Origin: Tubulanus polymorphus
Taxonomy: Eukaryota > Nemertea > Palaeonemertea > Tubulaniformes > Tubulanidae
DNA length: 60,000 nucleotides
Assembly (NCBI RefSeq): GCF_964204645.1
Contig: NC_134029.1
Span: forward strand, 16,512,450-16,572,449
Reading direction: 5' to 3'
This document shows positions 1 through 11,900 of this stretch, piece after piece. How positions within the stretch are numbered: position 1 is the stretch's first letter; every line of letters begins with the position of its first letter. Under the pieces are notes generated by a model. That model did no database searches. It saw only the letters and a program-made list of their open reading frames with translations, and was not told the DNA's origin. The position numbers and the translations under genes were made by a program.

Positions 1-67
1 TTGAATACCCTTTTGTTAATTTCAAAAACTTAACGATTAAGGTCTATTGAATGGAATTGTCTTTTAC

Positions 68-2245
68 CTGAGAAGTTGTTTGAATCCTTCTTTAGCTGTT
101 GTTTTATTCATTGAAGCGGATATACTGGGAGGTGTAGGGGGCCTGGCAGGAAAATATGCAACTATCGTTAAAAACAGCATCCCTGCAATTGCTGCGTCTA
201 GAATGTTATGTAAAAATAAGAAAAAAAACATAGATTTTTGTACATGTATAAAATGTACCTGGGATAGTATCAGACTGTATCAATTATTTTTCAACTTATC
301 TAAGGACAATGAACCAGTTACCTTAGTCTCGATGACTAGATGACAGGGATTAATTTTGAAAAGTTTTATCCGAGTCTTTTTACACATTCAATATATATAC
401 TTACGAATTATTAGTTGCTCAACGATATCGTTGAATTCATTTTTCATGACCGTATCTGAAAGGTATTTATTCTGATCGAGTTTCATGCTCTGAGTATAGG
501 CCCATATGTTTCTAAAATTTCGAATTCGTACCTACCTGTTTCATTGCTCCAATTACTGAAATATTGGACTTTTTATCTAGAACGCCGTTATGATACATGT
601 ATTGATTGTTTGTTAATGACATTTCATTTCAGAGAAGAATGTCCTTCAACAAGTTGCAAATAAACTAACCTCGTGTTTGTGGTAATGTTCGGTTGATCCG
701 CAACGATGAAAGGACCTAATGAACAATAACAAAACATATAGCGGGTTACGCCAGCATGTACCCAATATTATTGGTACTGAATTGATAAATTGAGTCAGCT
801 CCCTGGTTTCAAGTTAATGAGTCTAGAAACGACCCAAAGCGTAGGGGACGGATTTGTTAATTAGCGTACCTATTATTGCCTGTAATCCAGCTCCGAGTGT
901 ATTTGATACGGCTGAAACAACTGTAGCTGTAGTTCGCTGATTCGGCGGAAACCAAATAGACGAAAATATAGGTGGTGCTAATTGGGTTAGACTCGCGGTT
1001 GACCCCACTAGGAATTGTCCTGTATGAATGAACCTAAAAATTCAAAAATTGACACTAACAGCGCTTTCGTGCGCCCCTCCCTGATCAGTGTCACCAATCA
1101 TTGGAATTTGGGGATAACTTACCAGCGCCGATATGAAGGGTCAACAACGAGAATGAGTAGTCTAACAGCGCCCCCTACGGCTAATAGACCAGTGGCTAAT
1201 ACGCAAACAAACCTCAATCCTGAACGACAATGAAATACATCGCAAAAAACTAACGTCAGTCTAATTCTAAGAGGTATATGAGATATCAGTGACGAAAATC
1301 TAAACAAGCTATAACTGCGATAACAAAATCAAAATGCCCTTCGTCAAGAAAGATTCACAAACATTCAAACCAACTTTGAAAACTTTATGTTTTATAGACA
1401 AAATTTCCAAGGAGGCTACACCAAATCCAATAAGCATACTATGAGTTTTGGATGGGGGTCAGGCTTCTGTGAATTAGGGTTGATTCATAGATTCCTTGAT
1501 ATCTGTCAATCAGTACGTAGTGCGTTTTAACATAGAATATAAAAGTTTCTGCCTTACCTCTTTGTTCTAATGCATAAGTGAATGGTACTATAAATGTAAT
1601 AAAACCAATAGGACCCCAGTTTGCGAGAAAGGCCACTTCACCATCGGATATGCCAAATACCACACTAGTGGAATGAGCTATCGCTGCCCATGTCGACCAC
1701 ATAGCTCCGAGCAATCCCAAAAACCACCCCATCAAGAATAACACATAACTAAAAATATTCAAATAAAACACGAATATGCAAATGAGGGCGACATTACGAC
1801 AAAACTAAAATAATGCGACAAAACAATTAAAACATCAGTCTTTATTACGTTATCAATTGGACTAATTATTGAAAAGCTAATAAAACGGGTGACAAAACCA
1901 AAAATGAATTGTCGCGTTATCTTAGTTTTGTCGTTATGTCGCCCTCATTTGCATATTCGTGTTTTTTCACGTATGGCCCTTCAGCCACCATAGATTTCAA
2001 CTTGGATTTAACAGAACTAGCCTGTTTACACTTTTTACTTACAATCTGCGTTTATACGGTTTTAAACCTAGTGTTTCAGCGGTAACATTGGTAATGCTTG
2101 ACGCATCGCTCAGTTGCCTCTTAAGTAATGGGGCCCGGTCTGTTCTCCCGACGTCCAGAACTGGGGCGCTGGATCTTCTCTGTAGGAATCTCGATTGCAC
2201 CGGTATGCGTTTTAGACCACTGACCGTATCCTCTGCTTCCTCCAT
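68..2245 (-). CDS. SLC49A4: SLC49A4 (DIRC2)-like lysosomal MFS transporter, seven exons, C-terminus off window
   Basis: Minus-strand exons are 2043-2245, 1558-1748, 1123-1219, 870-1033, 670-715, 405-511 and 68-197. All have AG acceptors and GT donors, and the phases join without a break (938 nt, about 312 codons). The ATG at 2245 has A at -3 and G at +4, and an in-frame TAG lies upstream. The basic N-tail contains DRAPLL, a DxxxLL-type dileucine sorting motif, as expected for a lysosomal protein. MFS-type membrane segments follow (YVLFLMGWFLGLLGAMWSTW, LANWGPIGF), then WFPPNQRTTAT, a GPFIVADQPN loop, and YFPARPPTPPS, which is typical of this family. Related human proteins are about 480 residues, so about a third is missing beyond position 1. 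The last exon seen ends in a proper donor at 67-66. Family identity is firm. The transported substrate cannot be read from the sequence. Confidence 0.9.
1765..1966. mobile_element. Foldback MITE in intron 1 of SLC49A4
   Basis: About 200 bp bounded by inverted arms of roughly 55 bp that begin AAAACACGAATATGCAAATG on each strand, with only a few mismatches and no coding capacity. One end lies only 14 bp from the splice acceptor of exon 2 (AG at 1750-1749), so the element edge supplies part of the T-rich and branch region of that intron. The transposase family is not identifiable. Confidence 0.8.
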
Positions 2246-4073
2246 TTTCCTACCTGTAATTAAGTACACTGTCTATCTCATGTGACCAGACAATTTCAAA
2301 CTGTCTTCAATTCCGGCAGATAAGATAGAAAATTACGACAGTGGATCGATATTTGATCTAGTTCGATAAGAAAGTTCGTGTACATTTTCAGATAGGCATA
2401 CGGGCTACATTGATATAAAGGGGTTGGAGCAAAACGTGGGGCAGTAGATTGGGGTCCGTTTTGGGGACACGTCTTAATACATAGATCTGATGAAGTGACA
2501 AAACTGATCATGGAAAGTAATCCTTCACGTGAGTTTCATTTTAAAAATGTAATTTCCACAACAAATACAAATTTGTACATATGGTTTATTTTTCGAAACT
2601 TGTCCTTCTCGACCCCGCCAAAACAATAATTAACCAAAAAACCCAAATATTTAGCGCGAGAAAATTATGTTCACTATATTTCTAAGTCATTCAGGATTCA
2701 AATTCAGGATTTCGATTTTTATATAGCAGTCTAGCTTTGGAGAATTGGTTATTATGTGTGCCCATAAAGTTTGAATCTCGGTTGTATGTGCTTAAAAAGC
2801 TCTTAGCATGCAAATGATACGAAATTAGATGGGTCCTCTCTAGCCTAAAAATCTGAGTGATTCAGTATGCCAATATATTCAGCGAGGAATCTATACCTCG
2901 AGGGGTTTATAGTTTAGTCGTAGTAAATGATAGTCTACACTTGGTTAGATATGATACGAAATTGATGTAGTTGAGGTATTTTCAATAGATTTTTTAATGT
3001 TATTTACGATTTTGTTGTAGATCATTCCGAACTTTTAAGATCTAGTTAATCGAATTAACGTTTAAAAAAATGTTCAAAAAAACATTGTGTCTAATATTAG
3101 AAATTGTGTATTCAGTATCGTTTCAGAAGGGAAATTTTTTTGAAGTTTTCAGAAAGATTTTTTTTCGTATTGATTAATTGTAATAGATTTAATCTTTTCA
3201 TTTCTTATTCGAAAGTTAAATAATTCGGATCGACTGGGATTCGAAACCACATACATTTTTTGGCGATTTCATCGTTTTGATTTGTTTTGTTTACATCCGG
3301 GATACCATCCTTCCAGGGGTACGTATTATTATCGCGCCTAGTCTACGGCAATACTGATGGTAATAAGTAAAATTAGAACTTAAAATCACACGAAATAGAA
3401 GATGATCTGGAACCAGTTCTGCCAATGAAATCATTGACTACTAGTAGTAATTAATTACTCTATTTGCCAAAGCAGTTACTATGAGTTGAGCTGAATGAGT
3501 ACATTTAGGATTAATTAAATACTTCACCTACAAAATCACTACGTTTTGACGTTTCATCAATTATGTTTGGGTTCAGACTAGAGCTACCTATTCGACACGG
3601 CGTCAATTCTTATTCCGCAGCAGAGCTTTTGACCTTGTCAGGATCGAAAACTTTAGCATGGCCAAAAAAATAAATGTTCAAAGTGATTTAAGAACCACGG
3701 ACGATCATTGCTAAATAACCACGGGTAAAAGTGCAGATCCGCACCTCTCGGCGTAATAAATGGTTCAATCAATTACATTAAACAATATGTAATAGATGAA
3801 ATCTAAGTGACGGACGCTTCGTCACTACAGCTTGATTTAATTTTTACGACTAAGATTAATAAGAAATCATAACGATTCGAAAACGACCTCGTTCACGTAT
3901 GGAGTGTAACAAAAACACTCAAAATAGTGTCAGTGACTAAAGGAACACCGAGAAAATTAATTGTTGTCAATGAAACTGGAAAGAAACTCTTACTAACTCT
4001 TAAAGTCTATCAATTTTATTTCGATGTTGAGATTGTTCTGTAGATTTGGGCCCCGAGCATTAAATTATTCGCT
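2246..4073. other. Intergenic stretch, no gene recognised
   Basis: AT-rich sequence upstream of SLC49A4. Just 5' of its ATG the minus strand reads TTAATTACAG followed by GTAGGAAA and the ATG, so a splice acceptor for a non-coding 5' exon is possible here. Short ORFs in this stretch show no recognisable family. Confidence 0.5.
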
Positions 4074-5071
4074 GTGGCTACTCGTACGGACCCGTCCGGA
4101 TTACTCTGGAGGCTATTCGTACGGTAATAGGATCTGTACGCTAATAACCGTCGCTGATTGGCCGATTAACGCCGCGCATGCGTACAGAGGTGCACGCCTT
4201 AGAAAATCCAAGGAAAGTGTGGAGAATAGAGTTAGAGAAAAATAGCGGATAGAGCGAGACTCGGCCAGTAAATTACTAGCGCAGCATCATACCACTAGAC
4301 CACCGAGCTCGCTGACAGTCGGTCGAATGTTTTAACTACATATAGCCTCACCTTACCCTAACCCTATCCCGGCGCTATTGCACTTTCGTACCCCCCTCCC
4401 AAAAATTTTTATTTCAGCATATTTATTATCAGGGAGGTCTAAGGATTCAAAATCAGTAACTTTTGGCCCAAAAAACTAACTTTTTCTGGGTTACAATCAT
4501 GTTATTTTGGGCCCTAAATCGCGTGTAAAATCGCCGATTCGCGACGTCAACAACGCCATACCTATTGGATGTCAATCAAAGTTTCTAACCCTCCACTGAA
4601 ATGTCATGACATTAAAACTTTGCAAAAAACCATGTTTTCAAACATAACCATCTCTGAAAATGACGCGTATGTTTGCATTATTTTCATACTTAGCTATTGA
4701 TTTAAAGATGTTCTGATGAAGAAAAGTTATATGCCCAAAAACGAAATTTTGTCAATTCAATTCAATTAAATTTATTGAGATATTTTTGACATGTTTTTAG
4801 GGGGTAATTAGTGCGGAAACATGGCCGACCCGTCGGTTTGAATCGAGGAAATCGGCCCCAAATCAGAATTTTGGCTTGGGAAAAATTATTATTTTTGGTC
4901 AAAAGTAATTTATTTTGACTCTACAGACCTCCCTGATTAATAATATACAGAAGGGTACGAAAGTGCAATAGCGCCCCCTATCCCTTCCCATACACATAAT
5001 TCCAGAGTTATCCGATGGGTGCGTACGAATAGCCTACGGAATTATTCGTACGGGTCCGTACAAGTAGCCAC
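4074..5071. mobile_element. DNA-transposon-like element with about 50-bp TIRs, interrupted by a second element
   Basis: The left arm starts GTGGCTACTCGTACGGACCC and the right arm, reverse complemented, starts GTGGCTACTTGTACGGACCC. Similarity runs on for about 50 bp to GGCTATTCGTACG. Without the nested element at 4371-4975 about 390 bp remain. It is non-coding, so it is probably a MITE. No clean target duplication was found at the outer ends (TTCGCT against TTCGTA). Confidence 0.7.
4371..4975. mobile_element. 605-bp TIR element nested in 4074-5071, 9-bp target duplication
   Basis: Both ends read GGCGCTATTGCACTTTCGTA inward, and the inverted repeat continues imperfectly into CAGGGAGGTC. The element is flanked by CCCTATCCC at 4362-4370 and again at 4976-4984. 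A 9-bp duplication is the size made by Mutator-like transposases, though assignment from size alone is weak. No ORF of note; non-autonomous. Confidence 0.8.
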
Positions 5072-6123
5072 TTCGTAAATTATTGAAGAAATTAAATCAA
5101 TTCTTATTGTTAAGCTTGGAAAAATGAAAATTAATGCCATATGGCATATAGTTAATTGGTGGGGGAAAGAAGATGAAACTTCAACTTAAAGGTTCGATTA
5201 ATTTCTGGTTATTTAAAATTTTGGCTTATATTTTGATTAGGAAAATTATGACGAACCTGTTCATTCCATCTGTAGATCAAATGAAATTCAATTTTCTATG
5301 AAAATAACTTGACCCATTTCTTAACTAAATATAAACTGGTCTTTGGCTACCCAGGGTAGGTCGGTTTACCACTGCTAAAAAGATTACTATTTCGATTTGT
5401 ATCAGGAATTTTTCAATGGCTTTATAAACCACTTTGTAAAACCCGAAATGTAAAAACCGACATTATGGTGAAACTGAGACGGTTTGCAAGATTGAAGAAT
5501 TTGACCTGGTGTTAATTTAGAAATTAGCTCCATTTGAAAAGTAAAGAAAGACAAGAAAAAATGAAAGATACAATGAAACGCTTCGATCGCATAATTTTTT
5601 TCTGCCAGAAAAATCGAATAAATTATCAGCAGTAAAATTTAAATGTCAATACAAAAATTGATTTCTTTTGCAAAAAATATTTATTTGTTTCTAATTCTCG
5701 GGGGGAATGTCGAGTACCGGGAATATACGGCTCAAAATTAATAGTGCACGTGGCTAGCGGTACCAAATTCCTTATTTGGTGAAAGAAGGGGCGGAGACTA
5801 ATGTTTTTGCTGACCGCGATGTCGCTGCTCCGCGAAGCGAGACCATGCCGCCAATCCGCCGCGCTGCCTTGAAATTTTAAGCAAATCGTACGACAACGCG
5901 ACTCATCGCAGTTTTAGGGTCATTAAACTTGATAAATGATTACATATTTCAGCGCTGCGGCTGGGGTTGACTGTCGCGCGCGAGAGCGTAATTCTCCGGG
6001 ATTCGAACCTGCGATGGCTGAACCGGGCGCACTGGCGCATGGTTTGTTTATTATGAATTCGCTCCCCGTTGCTAAGGGAATTTCAGCTTTTTTCGAACTC
6101 GTTCGATCAACGCGGTTCATTTT
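5072..6123. other. Intergenic stretch without a recognised gene
   Basis: Mostly AT-rich unique-looking sequence with a GC-richer island around 5810-6010. Near 5998-6012 the minus strand contains GGTTCGAATCC, a perfect RNA polymerase III B box, but no matching A box or tRNA fold was found around it. It may be a decayed SINE head. Confidence 0.4.
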
Positions 6124-7392
6124 TAGCCCACTTGGGACTTTAGTTCCAGCGGGCTATTGCGTTCACTTTTCGTCCATTCGTTCGTTGTAGCGTCCGTCCG
6201 TAGACGGAATCCAGTTATTTTGGGAAGTTTTGAAGACGCTTCAAGGTAACGTCTTGATATTTGGGTTACACATGTATCTACCCTAGACACATCTTCAGCC
6301 CAAAAACTGCCCCTATCAGAATCAAGATGGCCGACTGGCAGCCATTGTTGTTCGCCAAAATCAGCACTTTTTACACATTTTTGAACTTTTTGAAGGAAAT
6401 TTTGAAGACGCTTTGATCAATTACCTTGATCTTTCGGATATATGTGAATCCCCCCAGGGCCCATCAACATAACAAAAATTGGGTCGATCGGACTCAAGAT
6501 GGCCGTCCTATGACCTTTTTAGTGCCCAAAAATGTTAATTTTGGCCCAAATTCTGAGTCCTGTAGCTTCCTACTGGTTTATCATTTCTCATTGCAATTTA
6601 TGATGGGTATTCTTTGGAAAGTGATGTTTTATACCTGAGACAGGTATTTTTCATCAGCCAATTATGACGCAATTGGCGGCCATCTTGGTGTCACCAGTAC
6701 TCATTCGTAAGTGGGAAAAAGTTTTTCCACATAATATTGATACCTAAGCATATTTTGCTACCACAATCAATTAGAAAGTTGTAGCTCATAACGTGTTCTA
6801 TGATTGTGGTGAGTTTCATGGTAATTGGATTTTGTATATGGCCACCAGGGGGCGTTGAATAATACAATATCTTAGCATTTCTTTATTATATTCGTACCTA
6901 TGCATATTTTGTAACCACAATCAATTGCAAAGTTGTAGGTCATGACATCATCTATGATTGTTGCGAGTTTTAAGGACATAAGTTTATCTATATGGTCACC
7001 AGGGGGCGTTGAATAGTAGAATAACTTAGTATTTCCTTATTATATTGGTACCTAGGCATATTGTGTTACCATGATCAATTGCAAAGTTGTAGTTCATTAC
7101 ATGTTCTATGATTGTGGTGAGTTTCGAGGTCATTGGGTTTTGAATATGGTCACCAGGGGGCGTTGAATAGTAGAATGACTTAGTATTTCCATATTTAATT
7201 GGTAACGAGGCATATTTTGTTATCACAATCAATTACAAAATCGTAGCTGCTGACAGGTTCTATGATTGTGGTGAGTTTCAAGGTCATTGGTTTTTGTAAA
7301 TGGTCACCAGGGGGCGTTGAATGTTGAAATTGTTAGATTGTTGAGCATTTGAAACCACTTCCCAAGTGGGCATGGTTTCCCTGGACCCCTAG
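6124..7392. repeat. Full-length copy of a 1.27-kb interspersed repeat family
   Basis: Starts TAGCCCACTTGGGACTTTAG and ends CCCAAGTGGGCATGG...CCCCTAG, so the motif CCCACTTGGG occurs inverted near both ends. The internal part contains AGACGGAATCCAGTTATTTT, then AAGATGGCCG-type segments, then about four tandem subunits of roughly 120 bp, each ending CACCAGGGGGCGTTGAA. It is almost collinear with the copy at 51342-52609 (1,269 against 1,268 bp). There is no convincing coding frame. It is probably a non-autonomous transposon. Confidence 0.8.
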
Positions 7393-7443
7393 TTTCGTTT
7401 ACCGTGTCGACGGTGCGAGGGGCGTGTGGCTTCATGTTCCTAA

Positions 7444-8216
7444 AGGCTGGCTTATGTGGACAAGCAACGCGACGCCTACCGATGCAACTGGGTTTATCGC
7501 CGATTAGCGGCCTACGAGAGGCCGCCAGTTGCTCCTCAATCGGTTCGACATAAGCCGGCTTGCGAAGGCAACGCGACGCCTACCGACTCGTCGCAACCCG
7601 TATCCGGCTAGTTGCCCATGTTCTACTCCGGCCTACGGTAGGCAGGCAGTTGCTTTCGATCGCAGCCGACATAAGCTCATCTGCGATGCGACGGAACTGA
7701 GCGCAGGGGTTCCAGCCAATGAGAGACCGCATATACATAGTACAAATTATCACCACTAGTTAGCGTCATTCGTAATTAGTCATAAACTTCCAAATCCAAG
7801 TAGTTCAAAACGTAAACCAAACCTTCAGCACGGCAGAGGACTGGACCGAAGATCTAGAAACGAAATTGGTAGAATTATGGTGTGAGCGGCTATCTTTATA
7901 GATGTCGCTAGCACGTTGTATTCAAAACATTATCAGAAAGATCGAAGTCTTAAAGAAATAGCTTTTCTAATAGAAATATATTTCCTAATAATTCAAATTT
8001 ATTCTCAAAATGCTTATCACATGACCATTTGAGCCGTTGCAGTTGCTAGTAATCGCAACCGACATAAGCAGGGAAGCAACTGGGAGGATCTTGTATCCCG
8101 CTAGTCGGCCTCAGTTGCTGCGAATCGGAGCGCAGTCGACATAAGCTGGGCTGCGATCGTGGTTGCTTCCAGTTGCGTCGGTAGGCGTCGCGTTGCTTGT
8201 CGACATAAGCCAGCCT
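7444..8216. mobile_element. Foldback element with long TIRs and TAA target duplication
   Basis: The left end AGGCTGGCTTATGTGGACAA and the reverse complement of the right end AGGCTGGCTTATGTCGACAA stay nearly identical for about 48 bp (through GCGACGCCTACCG and GCAACTGG). TAA flanks both ends (7441-7443 and 8217-8219). The interior has further inverted copies of CGACATAAGC and GCAGTTGC modules and is much more GC-rich than its surroundings. The 3-bp TAA duplication fits PIF/Harbinger-type transposition. No transposase is encoded. Confidence 0.75.
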
Positions 8217-8928
8217 TAAGTGATAGCGGCTTATTCATCGCACGTGGCCGTTAATCGTTATTATTTCAGGTCATGTAGGCCATTAATTTTATCTCATCGA
8301 TCCCTATTAAAGTAACTCTAGGGGACTCGCACAAAGGGTGTTATTTTATGGGTAGAAGAGTTATTATTACAAGTAAGTAAATATCGTTGTAGATTATTAA
8401 TTTCAGATGTCCGAGGACAGAGAGGTTGTGCGGTGCGCTCTTTCCCCCTTTTTTTTGGGGGAAGGGGACTTGCACAAAATATGCTGTGCTTGCCGAAAGG
8501 CTGAGTGGGCACCAGCAGTGACCGCTCCGCTCCCTGCAGGGAATGCATGGAGTGGGGTTTTAAGCTCTTCGAATACTACATCAATTCACTAGCGGTGTTT
8601 CTCAGATCGTGAAGCATTTCAATTAGTGGACATGGTGTGTCTGCCTCTGGACCCCTAGTTCAAACAAGAAATTACACATGAAAAATAGGTCATTTCCTTG
8701 TCAACCAACGTTGGTTTGGAGGGTAACACTATTTGAGATTGCTGACTGTTATCTCTGATTGATGGTTGCTGACTTATCTACAATTTCATGCTTTCAAATC
8801 TTGTTACAGGCAAGCTAGTTCATCAAAGTTCATGTTTCAAAACTAGACTTCTTGAATCAGGAATAATCTCTCCGTGTGATGGGTACTGATGATACACTCA
8901 TATATTGAATAAACGCAACTAAGCCATA
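8217..8928. other. Region upstream of PHKA: hairpin, repeat end, probable 5' UTR
   Basis: Contains an inverted repeat TTTCCCCC-(T)n-GGGGGAA near 8448-8466, a fragment of the 3' end of the 1.27-kb repeat (about 8610-8655), and an acceptor-like TTGTTACAG at about 8801-8809 that could begin a 5' UTR exon leading into the PHKA ATG at 8929. No TATA box could be assigned with confidence. Confidence 0.4.
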
Positions 8929-11900
8929 ATGAGAAGTCGAAGTAATTCTGGAGTGCGTTTGGATTATTTTTACAGAATTGTAAATAAAACAATTCTGAAA
9001 CATCAGGTAGACCTTGCCTCAACTTTTTACTTCACTCTTACTCGGTACTTGTGTCCCTGGCAAATTTAGTACATTCCCGCTCCATTTATACTTCTTGCTC
9101 ATTTCAGCATCCAGTTACGGGATTACTGCCAGCTACGCCTGATCACCCTCATGCCTGGGTTAGAGATAATGTATACTCCATTCTGGCAGTTTGGGGCTTA
9201 GCTCTAGCGTATAAGAAGAATGCCGATTTGGACGAAGACCGAGCGAAGGCTTACGAATTGACTCAAAGTGTTGTGAAATTAATGAGAGGTTTACTATTGT
9301 CGATGATGAAACAAGTTGATAAATTAGAGAAATTCAAATACACGCAAAGTAAAGAGGACTGTTTGCATGCAAAGTTTAGTGTTTCCACTGGAGCGACTGT
9401 GGTCGGAGACACGGAATGGGGACATTTACAAATAGATGCAACTTCATTATATCTACTACAACTAGCTCAAATGACGGCATCCGGCCATCAGATTGTGTAT
9501 ACTTTAGATGAAGTTTCATTCATTCAGAATTTAGTCTTCTACATAGAATCTGCTTACAGAATTCCGGTAAAAAAATGGAGATTTTCGATTGCCTACTTAC
9601 TTTTCCTTTTAAAACGATCATACAATTCACTGAATGTTTGTAGGATTATGGAATCTGGGAACGCGGAGATAAAACAAACCATGGACTACCTGAATTAAAT
9701 GCAAGTTCAATCGGAATGGCGAAGGTACAGTAGATTATTTCTTTAGGGATGGTTTCATATTGTTGCAATCAAATGTCTCTTAACTATCGAATAGATTTAG
9801 TTTTCCTTAGTCATAGTATAAATTTATATATGAGGGGCTAATTTTACAATGCTTTCCATTGAGTTTATTGGGTTTATACATTTATCTAGATCAGTCCTTT
9901 ATCATTGATGGAAAATTGTTTTTGCGGTAAATATCAATACTTTTAGCCCACTTGGGACTTGGGCTCGCTCTTCGTTCGTCCGTACTGTTCATTTGTTGGT
10001 TCGTCCGTAGGTGAAATCCCGTTATATTTAAGTTTTGAATATGCATCATTGGATTGTCTTGATATTTGGTTTGCACATGTATCTGCAGATACCTTAGACA
10101 CACTTGCAGCAAAAAATTGGCCCATTCAGGATCAAGATAACCGATTGGCGGCCATTGTTGTTCACCTAAATCGGTTCTATGAGGCATTTTCAAAAATCAA
10201 TGTGCCCATGTTTATGTCATGTGATTAACCACAACTATCCTCGTTTTCACGAACATTCGATTTGATTGCAAAATCAAATTGTTTTACGAAAACAGTACAA
10301 TTTGATCATTGCGCCATCTTGGTTTAATCATGTACGTCGGGGTAGTTGCTGCTACATGGCAGCTCAATACGGCTTTATCGATTTCTAACAACGCACGTTG
10401 ATTTTATTGGGATGTTTCGTAAGAATTCCCTTGCGGTAATGCTACATCATTCAAGTCTGAATATCGATACAAAGCCGTTGTCTTCATTGCAGGTGGCAAC
10501 CACCGCGATATTAAACTATCGGTACACAGGTGGAATGAAAATAATTTTTGTAAATTGTCAAAAGAATTTCGATAGGGTTTCCCATCAACGGCAAAAATTG
10601 TGATATTTGTTAGGCACAGCTCCAATAGATCCTTGTGATCTCTCAGTGTAGTCCACATTTTCTTGTTACATTTTCATCACTGTATATTATATATCAATAA
10701 AATGCTATAATGTAACAACCAAATGAAAATAAATACTACAATACAATTAACCTACAGTCATTGAAATGTGAAATTGTCAGATTTTCAAGTATTTCTGAAA
10801 TACTTGAAATTGTATCCCTGGAGCCCTTGTTGAATTGAAGTTATGTGGAAAATTGATTCTGGGTTATGACAAATTAAGGGCACTATGGGGCTACATCCAA
10901 AGTCCACAGAATGTCACGAGTGTTGATCACTTTGTAGAGAATACCCACATGTGAATTAATCTAGACCAGGTGTTAGGTTAACCATTTTCAATTGCAGGAT
11001 ACATGCACTGAAATACCATTATTTTTCTTTACATAACTATAGGCGGCACTTGAGGCTATAAATGAATTAGATGTATTTAGTTCAAGAGGAGGTCCAAATT
11101 CAGTAATACACGTATTAGCTGATGAACCACAACAATGTCAGGTAATAGTCCATTCTAATCATTTGTGTATAACAATATTGTTCATTACTGAATGAATTCA
11201 TATTTTTGTTTTTTTCTGTTTGTTGTTATTGTTGTTTTTCTTCATTCACAATCTTGTACTTTGGATTTATGATGAATAAATTGAAATTGAAATTATTCTC
11301 ATATTTTAGGCTGTGTTACAATCAATGTTACCCCGAGAGTCATCCTCAAAGGTATAGATATATTATTACAGTAGACTCCGCCCAACACAAATTAATTGGG
11401 ACCAGAAAAGAATCAACGCGCTAAGCGAAATTCGAGTTGGGGTTATTGATAAAATTGGCCAAAAATTATTAAGAAATCAAACCTCAATAAACCATTCTAT
11501 ATCGATCCTACGTGGATTGTTTGACAATCAGATGCTAGATAGAAATGAATTCCGTTTAAGTAAGGAGACAGAAAAAGATTTCAACATATGCCGAATTTCG
11601 ACTCAATAGGATTCTAGTTGAGAGGAGTCAACTGTATTAACATTTTGGCCGGGAGGCATTATTTGACTACTGACGAGATAAATTACTTTCTTTCAGGAAG
11701 TAGATAGTGCATTATTGAGTATAATTAGTTTCCCAGCATTTGCAGTGGACGATGAGGGGTTAATAGAACTGACCAGAAAGACTATTGTTGAGAAATTACA
11801 GGTAATGCACCTACCCTGTATCAGGGTATGCAAAATCACTTGTGATGCTCCTACCTTGTATCAGGGAATGATAGATTCAGGGAATGATAGAGTTAGTGGT

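Noticed and set aside
5995-6015. Possible tRNA on the minus strand (GGTTCGAATCC)
   Set aside because: No A box at proper spacing and no acceptor, D or anticodon arms.
8407-8592. Possible snRNA-like region with a C/G-rich hairpin
   Set aside because: Compared by eye with U1, U2, U4 and U5 features; only short fragments agree and no Sm site or conserved 5' end is present.
9891-10193. ORFs on both strands around 10 kb
   Set aside because: They lie in a fragment of the 1.27-kb repeat, and the same frames are broken in other copies.
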